Position numbers and translations under genes: made by a program | Source of the DNA: an uncultured bacterium | GTDB lineage: Bacteria; Verrucomicrobiota; Kiritimatiellia; CAIKKV01; CAIYGI01 | Assembly (NCBI GenBank): GCA_903925685.1 | Contig: CAIYGI010000092.1 | Location: 1 to 43,257 of the forward strand | Reading direction: 5' to 3' | Length of the DNA stretch: 43,257 nt | Notes under the pieces: generated by a model | Told to the model about the DNA's origin: nothing | The model's database searches: none | Seen by the model: the letters and a program-made list of their open reading frames with translations, nothing else | In this document: positions 1 through 8,535 of the stretch, piece after piece | Numbering within the stretch: position 1 is the first letter of the stretch | Layout of the letters: each line of letters begins with the position of its first letter

Positions 1-100
1 CCCGTAACCGATCCGTGATCGGGAAACATCCCGTTCAGATCGAAGATCGCGCCCGGTCGGCAACTTTGTAGTGCCGCGAAAATTTGGGCGTTGATTTTCA

Positions 101-3100
101 ATGATTTATGACGCAAAGCGCGAAACTTGGGCTAGCGCCGCCCATAAACACCTGGACGCGCTGACTCCATTGATGTCCGCCAAAATGGCGGAAATGTCGC
201 GCGTCATCGAATTGCGCCGTAATCAAGACATGACCAACGTATTGGCGGCAGTAGCGAATGGGCTGGGCAAGCGCTTGATGGATTCTATTCGATCCGAAAT
301 GCGCGGGTTCATCCGGATAGAGGCGGGCGAGTTGGCAGAGCATGACGCGGCCTTACAGTCAAACATGCGCCGCATGTTTATAATCATCGTCGGCGCCAGC
401 CTGTTTACATTGCTGCTTGCGCTTGCGTTCGCCTATTTTATCAATCGCGAAGCGCAGCAGCGTCTCAAGAACCTAGTTCATCTCGAAACGCAGCATTTGC
501 TTGAAATTCAGGAGGAACTGAACAGACGGCTTCAGCAGACCAACAGCACCCTGCAGGTCAGCGAGGAAAAGCTGGCGGTTACGCTCACCTCCATTGGCGA
601 CGCCGTGATAGCCGCCGATGCCCAAGGGTGTGTTACATTCCTGAACCCTCTGGCCGAAAAACTCACCGGTTGGACACAGGCGGACGCCGCCGGTCGTCCG
701 GTGGACGATATTTTTCACATCATCAACGCGGAAACCCGTCAACCGTCCCCCATCCCGGTAAAGGCCGCCCTGGCACATGGCACGGTACAGGGACTGGCCA
801 ACCATACCGTACTGATCGCACGCGATGGCAGCGAATGCGCCATCGCCGATAGTTGCGCGCCGATACGAGACCGCGACAGCCGGGTGGTCGGTGTCGTGCT
901 GGTATTCCGCGATGTCACCGAGCGCGAGCGCGCGGGGGGAGAACTGCGCCGGTTGAATCGGGAACTGCGAGCCATCACCAACTGCAACCAGATACTGATG
1001 CGGGCCGAGGACGAGCAAACTCTGCTCAACGACATCTGCCATATCGTTTGCGACGAGGCGGGCTACAGGATGGTTTGGGCGGGATACGCCGAAAACGATG
1101 AGGGCAAGACCATACGCCCTGTCGCTTGGGCCGGACCGGTCAATGGCTATCTCGAACAGACCGGACTCACCTGGGCCGACACAGAACAGGGACAGGGCCC
1201 CTGCGGAACCGCTATCAGGAACGGCGACAGCGTTTGCATCCAGGATTTTACTCTTGACCCCCTGGCCGCCCCCTGGCGGAAAGCAGCCGCGCAACAAGGC
1301 TATCGTTCCAGCATCGCCCTCCCCCTCAAGGATGAAAGCGCAAACACCTTCGGCATCCTCAGCATCTATTCCACAACGCCTAACGCCTTCACTCCGGAAG
1401 AAATACGTCTGTTGAAAGAACTGTCAGGCGATGTTTCGCTCGGCATCAGGGTGTTGCGCGCCCGCGCCGCGCGCAAGTCGGCAGAGAAGGCTCTACTAAA
1501 GGGTGGCGCCTTACAGACAGCGATTTTCAACAGCGCGAATTTTTCGAGCATCGCCACCGACGCCAATGGCGTGATCCAAATATTCAACGTCGGCGCCGAA
1601 CGCATGCTGGGCTACACGGCCGGCGAAGTCATGAACAGAATTACGCCGGCCGACATTTCCGACCCTCAGGAAGTGATCGCGCGCGCCAAGGCGTTGAGCA
1701 TCGAGCTCGGAACCCAAATTGCGCCAGGCTTCGAGGCCCTGGTCTTCAAGGCGTCGCGCGGCATCGAGGACGTCTACGAATTGACCTATATCCGCAAGGA
1801 CGGCAGCCGCTTCCCGGCCGTCGTGTCGGTCACGGCTCTGCGCGACGCTCAAAACACGATCATCGGCTACCTGTTGATCGGGACCGAGATCAAGGCCGGA
1901 GCGCTGCAAAGCGCGATTTTCAACAGCGCCAACTTCTCCAGCATCGCCACCGACGCAAAAGGCGTGATCCAGATCTTCAACGTCGGCGCCGAACGCATGC
2001 TTGGTTACACGGCCGCCGAGGTCATGAACAAAATCACGCCGGCCGACATTTCCGATCCGCAGGAAGTAATCGCGCGCGCCAAGGCGTTGAGCGTCGAGCT
2101 CGGAACCCAGATTACGCCGGGCTTCGAGGCTCTGGTCTTCAAGGCCTCGCGCGGCATCGAGGACATTTACGAATTGACCTACATCCGCAAGGACGGCAGT
2201 CGCTTCCCGGCTGTCGTATCGGTCACGGCCCTGCGCGACGCTCAAAACGCCATTATCGGCTACCTGCTGATCGGCACGGATAATACCGCGCGCAAGCAGA
2301 TCGAAGCTGAGCAGAAGAAACTCGATCAGCGGCTGCGCGATCAGCAGTTTTATACGCGATCGCTCATAGAATCCAACATTGACGCGATCATGACGACCGA
2401 TCCGTCCGGCATCATCACCGATGCTAACAAGCAGATGGAGACGCTCACCGGTTGCACACGCGACGAATTGATCGGCGCGCCGTTCAAAAATAATTTCAAC
2501 GATCCGGAGCGGGCCGAGGCCGCCATCAAACTGGTTCTGAACGAAAAAAAGGTCTCCGACTACGAACTCACCGCGCGCGCCAGGGACGGCAAGGAAACCG
2601 TGGTTTCCTGCAATGCGACCACCTTCTACGATCGGGACAGGAAGTTACAGGGCGTGTTCGCGGCGGCGCGCGACGTCACGGAGCGCAAACGGCTGGATCA
2701 GGTGCTGCAGGAAAAGAACATCGAACTGGAAAACGCCAAGTCTGTAGCGGAAAAAGCCAAGGAATCGGCGGAAATCGCGAACAAGGCGAAAAGCGTATTT
2801 CTGGCCAACATGTCGCATGAAATACGTACACCGATGAACGCCATCATGGGTTTTTCGCAGTTGATGATGCGCGACGCCGGATTATCGCCGATACAGACGA
2901 AGAACCTTCAGACCATCAATCGCAGCGGAGAGCATCTGCTTGCGCTGATCAACGATATTCTTGAACTCTCCAAGATCGAGTCGGGCCGTGCAACCCTGAA
3001 CCAGGCGCCGTTCGACCTGAATGGCATGCTCGATGAAATTACAGCGATGTTCCGGATGCGTACCGACGAAAAGCATCTGCGCGTGATCATGGAACGAGTA

Positions 3101-4174
3101 GGCGAGTTGCCCGCTTGTGTGATCGGCGACGAGAATAAGTTGCGCCAGGTATTGGTCAATTTGATCGGCAATGCCGTAAAGTTTACCAGCAAAGGCGGCG
3201 TTTCCGTCCGGGTCGGCATCAAGTCCAGGTCCGGTCCGGCATTGCGACTGATGGTGGAAGTTGAAGATACGGGCGTGGGTATTGTCGAAGAGGACATTAA
3301 GAAGTTGTTTCGCCCGTTCGAACAAGCCGCAAGCGGTAAGAAGATGCAAACGGGTACAGGCCTGGGCCTTGCCATCAGCCGGGAATTCGTTCGTTTAATG
3401 GGCGGAGACATCGGCGTCAGCAGTCAACTCGACAAAGGCAGCATTTTCCGATTTGAAGTAAATATGACTGAAGGCCAGGAAGAAGCGATGGCGCAACAAC
3501 CCGAGCCGCGCGTCGTTACCGGGCTGCAACCAGGTCAAAAAACGCAACGCGTGTTGATTGCCGACGACAAGGAAGATAACCGCGTTTTGCTGGTCCAGAT
3601 GCTTGGTCGAATCGGCTTCGATGTCCGGGCGGTGGTAAATGGCGAACAGGCGGTCGCGGAATTCGAAAAATGGCGTCCGCAACTGATTCTCATGGATATG
3701 CGCATGCCGGTCTTGAACGGCTACGAGGCAATCAAACGCATTCGGTCAAGCGGCGCCGGGAAGAACGTCAAGATCGTCAGCCTGACAGCCAGCGCCTTCG
3801 ATACGGACCGCAAGGAGGCTTTGGAAATAGGCGCGGATGAGTTTCTCGGAAAGCCCTTCCGGGAGGAGGTGCTGCTCGAGAATATCAAGGGACTGTTGAA
3901 GGTCGAATATGTTTATGCCGATGCACCCGACGAACTTAAGACGGAAAAAAACGGCTCCTTCGAATCGTTGAATGAATTCATGGCGGTATTGCCTGGCGCG
4001 CTTATTGACCAGTTGCACGACGCCACGCTTTCCGCTGACCAGGACCGGATGTTGGAATTGATTCGTCAGCTTGAGAATCACGATGCCAACGTTGCCGTGA
4101 GGTTGAGAAAGTTAACTGAAGATTTCAATTATCAGAAGCTGCTGGAAATGACGGCCAAACAAACGGGGGGCTGA
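101..4174 (+). CDS. Hybrid sensor histidine kinase with CHASE3 remnant, PAS x4, GAF, HisKA, HATPase and receiver
   Basis: Membrane-bound sensor kinase predicted to autophosphorylate on His and pass phosphate to its own receiver. Order seen: about 90 residues resembling the C-terminal half of a CHASE3 sensor; one membrane helix near 92-113; a coiled coil; a PAS domain (about 155-275); a GAF domain (about 290-455); two near-identical PAS domains (469-595 and 600-726); a fourth PAS domain (about 755-880); HisKA with the phospho-acceptor in MSHEIRTP (His906); HATPase with N box NLIGNAVKFT and G box DTGVGI; a receiver with phospho-acceptor Asp1199 in LILMDMRMP; and a helical tail. An in-frame stop at 92-94 sits just before the ATG. 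The first membrane helix and the front half of the CHASE3 domain are therefore absent, so the gene is either 5'-truncated or naturally short. The next gene starts one base after the stop, so these genes form an operon. The ligand is unknown. Confidence 0.9.
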   Translation: MIYDAKRETWASAAHKHLDALTPLMSAKMAEMSRVIELRRNQDMTNVLAAVANGLGKRLMDSIRSEMRGFIRIEAGELAEHDAALQSNMRRMFIIIVGASLFTLLLALAFAYFINREAQQRLKNLVHLETQHLLEIQEELNRRLQQTNSTLQVSEEKLAVTLTSIGDAVIAADAQGCVTFLNPLAEKLTGWTQADAAGRPVDDIFHIINAETRQPSPIPVKAALAHGTVQGLANHTVLIARDGSECAIADSCAPIRDRDSRVVGVVLVFRDVTERERAGGELRRLNRELRAITNCNQILMRAEDEQTLLNDICHIVCDEAGYRMVWAGYAENDEGKTIRPVAWAGPVNGYLEQTGLTWADTEQGQGPCGTAIRNGDSVCIQDFTLDPLAAPWRKAAAQQGYRSSIALPLKDESANTFGILSIYSTTPNAFTPEEIRLLKELSGDVSLGIRVLRARAARKSAEKALLKGGALQTAIFNSANFSSIATDANGVIQIFNVGAERMLGYTAGEVMNRITPADISDPQEVIARAKALSIELGTQIAPGFEALVFKASRGIEDVYELTYIRKDGSRFPAVVSVTALRDAQNTIIGYLLIGTEIKAGALQSAIFNSANFSSIATDAKGVIQIFNVGAERMLGYTAAEVMNKITPADISDPQEVIARAKALSVELGTQITPGFEALVFKASRGIEDIYELTYIRKDGSRFPAVVSVTALRDAQNAIIGYLLIGTDNTARKQIEAEQKKLDQRLRDQQFYTRSLIESNIDAIMTTDPSGIITDANKQMETLTGCTRDELIGAPFKNNFNDPERAEAAIKLVLNEKKVSDYELTARARDGKETVVSCNATTFYDRDRKLQGVFAAARDVTERKRLDQVLQEKNIELENAKSVAEKAKESAEIANKAKSVFLANMSHEIRTPMNAIMGFSQLMMRDAGLSPIQTKNLQTINRSGEHLLALINDILELSKIESGRATLNQAPFDLNGMLDEITAMFRMRTDEKHLRVIMERVGELPACVIGDENKLRQVLVNLIGNAVKFTSKGGVSVRVGIKSRSGPALRLMVEVEDTGVGIVEEDIKKLFRPFEQAASGKKMQTGTGLGLAISREFVRLMGGDIGVSSQLDKGSIFRFEVNMTEGQEEAMAQQPEPRVVTGLQPGQKTQRVLIADDKEDNRVLLVQMLGRIGFDVRAVVNGEQAVAEFEKWRPQLILMDMRMPVLNGYEAIKRIRSSGAGKNVKIVSLTASAFDTDRKEALEIGADEFLGKPFREEVLLENIKGLLKVEYVYADAPDELKTEKNGSFESLNEFMAVLPGALIDQLHDATLSADQDRMLELIRQLENHDANVAVRLRKLTEDFNYQKLLEMTAKQTGG
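1505..2278 (+). repeat. Tandem duplication of a PAS domain inside the kinase gene
   Basis: Two in-frame copies lie at 1505-1885 and 1898-2278, with a period of 393 bp (131 codons). By hand count the 127-residue copies differ at only 8 positions, for example T/S, N/K, G/A and R/K. The linker after the second copy differs from the first. The closeness points to a recent internal duplication, or to gene conversion that keeps the copies alike. Confidence 0.95.
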
Positions 4175-4175
4175 A

Positions 4176-5363
4176 ATGGAACAAGTTGCGGCTGACGTTC
4201 AGCAAAAAAAACCGGATATCCTTGTTGTGGACGATACTCCGGCCAATCTTCAGTTGCTCTCAGGGATGCTGAAGGAACGCGGGTACAGGGTACGGCCCGT
4301 TCCCAGCGGAAAGCTGGCTATCCAGGCGGTGCAGAAGGAGAAACCCGATCTGATCCTGCTTGACATCAGCATGCCGGAGATGAACGGCTATGAGGTGTGC
4401 GAACGTCTCAAGGCGGATGAGGCGTCCAAAGAAATCCCCGTTATATTCATCAGCGCTCTGGACGAGACGCTGGACAAGATCATGGCCTTCGCCACTGGCG
4501 GGGTTGATTATATTACGAAGCCCTTCCAGTTCGAAGAAGTGGAAGCAAGGGTGCGAACGCATTTAAATCTTCGCCGGCTTCAGATCAACCTGGAGAGCCA
4601 GAACCGTCAGTTGCAGGAATACAACGACCGGCTCAAGAAGCTGGAGGATTTGCGGGATAATCTGACCGACATGGTTGTTCACGATATGCGCTCGCCTTTA
4701 ATGGGCATTACGGGGAACCTGGAACTTCTGGAAATGGATGCCGGGAAAAAACTGAACGGCGACGAACGCCTGGCGATCGTCAAAGACGCCCGAAGCAGCG
4801 GGTTGGCGCTTGTGGGCATGGTTAATTCCCTGCTGGATGTAAGCCGCCTGGAACAGGGCCAGATGCCGCTCAACGCGACAGAATCGGATATCGATGTCCT
4901 GATCAAGAATGCGCTCGATTCCCTCGGTTCCCTGACGAAACAGGTCTCGATCCTCCACCGCAAACAAGTCCCGCCGCTAACGGTCAACTGCGACGCGGAG
5001 CTGGTTACACGCGTCATCGCCAATCTCGTGGGAAATGCCGTAAAATTCACTCCGAAAGCCGGAACGGTCGCCATTTCCACGGCGGAAGATGGAAACGGAA
5101 CGACGCTTCGCGTGGCCGATACAGGAAGCGGTATTCCACGAGAGTATCACGAGATAATATTCGAGAAATTCGGGCAGGTTGAAGCTCGTAAACAGAGAAA
5201 GATGTATTCGACCGGCCTTGGACTGACGTTTTGCAAGCTGACTGTCGAAGCGCACGGCGGAACGATCGGCGTTGAAAGCGAAGTCGGCAAAGGCAGCACC
5301 TTCTGGTTTACACTGCCCAGGCCAACGGCGGCCGCGGCGCTTCTTAAGAAAGGAACGCAATAA
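4176..5363 (+). CDS. Response regulator receiver fused to histidine kinase
   Basis: A soluble 395-residue protein. An N-terminal receiver domain (about 14-130) carries the acidic pair in VVDD, phospho-acceptor Asp63 in LILLDISMP, and the conserved Lys in ITKPF. A coiled-coil linker (about 130-165) leads to a HisKA-type domain with His169 in VVHDMRSP. A HATPase domain follows, with LVGNAVKFT and DTGSGI, and GLGLTF near the end. This receiver-kinase order suggests a relay partner that takes phosphate from the upstream hybrid kinase or another kinase and modulates its own kinase activity. The start is clear: the ATG follows a G-rich stretch and lies one base after the preceding stop. Its stop TAA overlaps the next ATG by one base, so the three genes are probably translated from one mRNA. 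No DNA-binding output domain is present. Confidence 0.9.
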   Translation: MEQVAADVQQKKPDILVVDDTPANLQLLSGMLKERGYRVRPVPSGKLAIQAVQKEKPDLILLDISMPEMNGYEVCERLKADEASKEIPVIFISALDETLDKIMAFATGGVDYITKPFQFEEVEARVRTHLNLRRLQINLESQNRQLQEYNDRLKKLEDLRDNLTDMVVHDMRSPLMGITGNLELLEMDAGKKLNGDERLAIVKDARSSGLALVGMVNSLLDVSRLEQGQMPLNATESDIDVLIKNALDSLGSLTKQVSILHRKQVPPLTVNCDAELVTRVIANLVGNAVKFTPKAGTVAISTAEDGNGTTLRVADTGSGIPREYHEIIFEKFGQVEARKQRKMYSTGLGLTFCKLTVEAHGGTIGVESEVGKGSTFWFTLPRPTAAAALLKKGTQ

Positions 5364-5743
5364 TGACGGAGCGGAACATGAAAATCCTGATCGTGGACGA
5401 CGAAGAGACGATCGGCCGGGCCTTGAAAACCGGCCTGGAAATGAACGGTTTCACCGTCCGATATGAATCCTGCTCAACCGGCGTGATCGCGGTCTGCCTG
5501 GAATTTCATCCGGACCTGGTACTCCTCGATATTGGCATGCCCGTCAAAGATGGCGGGTTGGTGGCATCGGAGTTGCGAAACCATCAGGCACTGCGGAACA
5601 CCCCCGTGATTTTCCTCTCCTCGCTTGTGAACAAGGAAGAAGCGCAGCAAAACACCTCCGGCGATATACTCCTGTCCAAACCGATACCCATTGCGGAGTT
5701 GGTCTTGAAGATTCGCGCCGTATTGCATAACAAAGCGGTCTGA
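5363..5743 (+). CDS. Stand-alone response regulator receiver protein
   Basis: A 126-residue single receiver domain. The acidic pair is in ILIVDDEE, the predicted phospho-acceptor Asp is in LVLLDIGMP, a conserved Ser/Thr is in IFLSS, and the conserved Lys is in LLSKPIP. No output domain follows, so it is a CheY/Spo0F-like relay or diffusible effector rather than a transcription factor. The ATG overlaps the previous TAA by one base. A second ATG five codons later, just before KILIVDD, is an equally good start. As the third gene of the signalling operon it probably carries phosphate away from the two kinases to a target outside the window. Confidence 0.88.
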   Translation: MTERNMKILIVDDEETIGRALKTGLEMNGFTVRYESCSTGVIAVCLEFHPDLVLLDIGMPVKDGGLVASELRNHQALRNTPVIFLSSLVNKEEAQQNTSGDILLSKPIPIAELVLKIRAVLHNKAV

Positions 5744-5794
5744 ATCTGTCCGGAGTCGCCGCAGTCTGGATCGTGAACCGAGAGGTCTGCACGA

Positions 5795-5838
5795 TAGGGT
5801 TATACCCCATAGGAGAAACTGTGCCCCCGGGGTATCAT
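5795..5838 (+). promoter_or_regulatory. Palindromic activator site plus -10 box upstream of the radical SAM/transaldolase operon
   Basis: The palindrome TAGGGT-TAT-ACCCCA lies at 5795-5809, with one mismatch between the arms. A -10-like TATCAT lies at 5833-5838, 38 bp from motif start to hexamer start. The same arrangement occurs before the ceramide operon and before phosphoketolase. Placed this way, the palindrome would be centred near -42 of a start site around 5845. That fits a dimeric activator covering a missing -35 box, and it favours the ATG at 5863 over the upstream GTG at 5773. Confidence 0.6.
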
Positions 5839-5862
5839 TATCTGGTGAAAACGAACGGCGAG

Positions 5863-7341
5863 ATGAATGTCCTGCTGATCTATCCGGAGTTCCCGGATAC
5901 GTTTTGGAGTTTCAAGCACGCGCTTGAATTTGTCGGCAAACGATCGGCCTTGCCGCCGCTGGGCTTGCTGACCGTCGGCGCCATGCTGCCGCGGGAATGG
6001 TCGCTGCGGCTGGTGGACGTAAATGTGCGGGGGCTGACCGAAAAGGATCTGGCATGGGCCGATTGCGCATTCATCAGCGCCATGGTCGTGCAGCGCGAGT
6101 CGGCGCATCGGATCGTGGCCCGCTGCCGGAAGGCCGGGCTGCGGATCGTCGCGGGCGGTCCGCTGTTCAACAGCGAACACGGGCAGTTCGAGGAAGTGGA
6201 CCATTTTATCCTGAACGAGGGCGAACTGACGCTTCCGCCTTTTTTGGGCGATCTGGCACGGGGATGCCCGAAGCGAATCTATTCATGCGCCGGGTTTGCG
6301 GAACTGCGGCAAACGCCTCCGCCCCGATGGGAACTGCTGGGTCTCAGGCGCTATGCCAGCATGAGCATCCAGTTTTCGCGCGGCTGCCCGTTCAACTGCG
6401 ATTTCTGCAATGTCACCGCCCTGCTGGGCCACCGCGTGCGCATCAAGACCTCGTCGCAGATCATCGCGGAACTCGACAGCCTGCACGCCCAGGGCTGGCG
6501 CGGCGACGTGTTCTTCGTGGACGATAATTTCATCGGCAACAAACAGTTTCTGAAAAGCGATCTGCTGCCGGCCTTGATCGCATGGCGGAAGAACAAGCCC
6601 GGGAACTTGTTTTTCACCGAGGCATCGATCAATCTGGCCGATGACGAGACCTTGATGAAACTGCTGGTCGAGGCCGGGTTCAACAAGGTTTTCATCGGCA
6701 TCGAAACCCCGGATGAAAGTTGCCTGGCCGAATGCAGCAAGGTTCAGAATGGGAACCGCAATCTCGTTGAAGACGTGAAGCGCATCCAGCGCGCGGGTCT
6801 TCAGGTGCAGGGCGGATTCATCGTCGGCTTCGACCACGACCAGCCCTCCATCTTCCAGCGGCAGATAGATTTCATCCAGCGGAGCGGGATCGTGACGGCC
6901 ATGGTCGGCTTGCTTCAGGCCCCCGCTGGAACACGCCTCTACGAGCGCATGAAAAAAGAGGGCCGTCTACGCTCGGAATCGTCTGGAGACAATGTGGACG
7001 GCACCACCAATATCATCCCGTCGATGAGCATGGATCTGCTGAAGGAGGGGTACCGGAGCATTCTGGATCACATTTACGCTCCGGCGCCGTACTATCAGCG
7101 CGTCAGGACATTCCTGCGGGAGTACAAGGCGCCAAGCGTGCGCGGAAAACTGAAATTCTCGCACATCCTCGCGCTGCTGCGCTCTGTCTACTGGATCGGG
7201 CTCGTGGGCCGGGAGCGGCTGCAATATTGGAAGCTGCTGCTTTGGACCCAGTTCCTGCATCCCCGGCTGCTCCCCGATGCGATCGTCTTAGCAATCTATG
7301 GCTATCACTTTCGCAAGATATGTCAAAGGCATGTGGCGTAG
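5863..7341 (+). CDS. B12-binding radical SAM enzyme, DUF4070 (HpnP-like) family
   Basis: About 492 residues. The N-terminal half is a cobalamin-binding-type Rossmann domain (about 1-140) starting MNVLLIYPEFPDTFWSF. The radical SAM core follows, with the cluster motif CPFNCDFC (Cys175, Cys179, Cys182). The C-terminal part resembles the DUF4070 region. The family includes class B radical SAM methylases such as the hopanoid C-2 methylase HpnP, but no hopanoid genes are present here, so the substrate cannot be assigned. An open frame continues upstream to a GTG at 5773. The ATG at 5863 is preferred because the predicted promoter would start transcription near 5845 and because the B12 domain begins right there. 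Transaldolase follows after 8 bases. Since the same promoter motif drives a ceramide operon, a lipid substrate is a possibility (inference). Confidence 0.85.
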   Translation: MNVLLIYPEFPDTFWSFKHALEFVGKRSALPPLGLLTVGAMLPREWSLRLVDVNVRGLTEKDLAWADCAFISAMVVQRESAHRIVARCRKAGLRIVAGGPLFNSEHGQFEEVDHFILNEGELTLPPFLGDLARGCPKRIYSCAGFAELRQTPPPRWELLGLRRYASMSIQFSRGCPFNCDFCNVTALLGHRVRIKTSSQIIAELDSLHAQGWRGDVFFVDDNFIGNKQFLKSDLLPALIAWRKNKPGNLFFTEASINLADDETLMKLLVEAGFNKVFIGIETPDESCLAECSKVQNGNRNLVEDVKRIQRAGLQVQGGFIVGFDHDQPSIFQRQIDFIQRSGIVTAMVGLLQAPAGTRLYERMKKEGRLRSESSGDNVDGTTNIIPSMSMDLLKEGYRSILDHIYAPAPYYQRVRTFLREYKAPSVRGKLKFSHILALLRSVYWIGLVGRERLQYWKLLLWTQFLHPRLLPDAIVLAIYGYHFRKICQRHVA

Positions 7342-7349
7342 CGAGAATC

Positions 7350-8507
7350 ATGAATTATAATCCTTTGAGACAGTTGGAAACGCTCGGGCAGTCCATCTGG
7401 CTGGACTACATCCGGCGCGATCTGATCGCCGGCGGCGGACTGAGGCGTTTGATGCTGGAGGATGGATTACGTGGAATGACTTCCAATCCGGCAATTTTCG
7501 AGAAGGCGATTGTGGAGAGCCGTGATTATGACGCCGAGATTAAGGCCATGGCGCTTGCCGGGATCGCCCCCGCTGGAATCTATGAACAACTCAGCCAGTG
7601 CGATGTGCAAAACGCCGCGGATATTTTTCGCCCGCTCTACGACAGCACCGACGGCAAGGATGGATATGTCAGCCTGGAGGTCAATCCCCACCTGGCGCAC
7701 GACACCCGCGGCACAATGCGGGAAGCCCGCCGCTTATGGTCGGCGCTAAACCGGCCCAATGTTTTCATAAAAGTGCCCGCCACGGCCGAAGGGCTGCCTG
7801 CCATCAGGCAACTCATCGGCGAGGGAATCAACGTCAACGTCACATTGCTCTTCGGATTGCCGCGTTACCGGCAGGTGGCGGAAGCCTACATCGCGGGCAT
7901 CGAAGCACGCGCGGCCCAGGGGAAAGCCATTACGCATGTGGCCTCGGTGGCCAGTTTTTTTGTGAGCCGTATCGATACGCTGGCTGATCCCTTGCTGGAA
8001 AAAATAATCGCCCAAGGCGGAACGAAAGCGGCTTTGGCAGAAAAAGCGCATGGTCAGGTGGCGGTCGCCAGCGCCAAGCTGGCCTATCTCATCTACAAGG
8101 ACATCTTCGGCGGCGACCGGTTCAGGAAGCTGTCCACCCAGGGCGCGCGCGTCCAGCGGCTGCTTTGGGCCAGCACCGGCGTCAAAAACCCGGAGTACCG
8201 CGATGTGAAATACATCGAGGCTCTGATCGGACCGGACACGGTCAATACGGTTCCGGTCGAAACCCTTACCGCCTACCGCGACCACGGAGAGCCGGCATCC
8301 AGGCTCGAACAGGATGTCGCGGAAGCCCGCCAGATATTGGAGTGTCTGCCGGAACTGCGCATTGACCTCGACAACCTGACACGACAACTCGAGGACGAAG
8401 GCGTTGATAAATTCAACAAGCCTTTCGACAAGCTGATGGAGAGCCTGGCGAAAAGAATACCCGCGGCAGCTGTACACCCCATATCCATGCCCCACCCCAC
8501 CGTGTAG
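7350..8507 (+). CDS. tal: Transaldolase
   Basis: Cytoplasmic enzyme of the non-oxidative pentose phosphate pathway. It transfers a dihydroxyacetone unit from sedoheptulose-7-P to glyceraldehyde-3-P. The 385-residue product begins MNYNPLRQLETLGQSIWLDY, as in the longer actinobacterial/proteobacterial transaldolases. It shows GMTSNPAIFEKA (about 42-53), the Schiff-base Lys141 in VFIKVPAT, and downstream NVTLLF and FFVSRID. The frame is open upstream to 7227 inside the radical SAM gene, but similarity begins at the ATG at 7350, eight bases after that gene's stop, so co-transcription is likely. Together with the phosphoketolase at 17715 it implies active rearrangement of pentose and heptose phosphates. 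Confidence 0.93.
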   Translation: MNYNPLRQLETLGQSIWLDYIRRDLIAGGGLRRLMLEDGLRGMTSNPAIFEKAIVESRDYDAEIKAMALAGIAPAGIYEQLSQCDVQNAADIFRPLYDSTDGKDGYVSLEVNPHLAHDTRGTMREARRLWSALNRPNVFIKVPATAEGLPAIRQLIGEGINVNVTLLFGLPRYRQVAEAYIAGIEARAAQGKAITHVASVASFFVSRIDTLADPLLEKIIAQGGTKAALAEKAHGQVAVASAKLAYLIYKDIFGGDRFRKLSTQGARVQRLLWASTGVKNPEYRDVKYIEALIGPDTVNTVPVETLTAYRDHGEPASRLEQDVAEARQILECLPELRIDLDNLTRQLEDEGVDKFNKPFDKLMESLAKRIPAAAVHPISMPHPTV

Positions 8508-8535
8508 CATACCAGCCTTTCCGAAAAGGAGCAGA

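Noticed and set aside
5773-5862. GTG at 5773 as the start of the radical SAM gene
   Set aside because: The 30 extra codons run across the promoter palindrome and lack family similarity, which begins at MNVLLIYPEF (5863).
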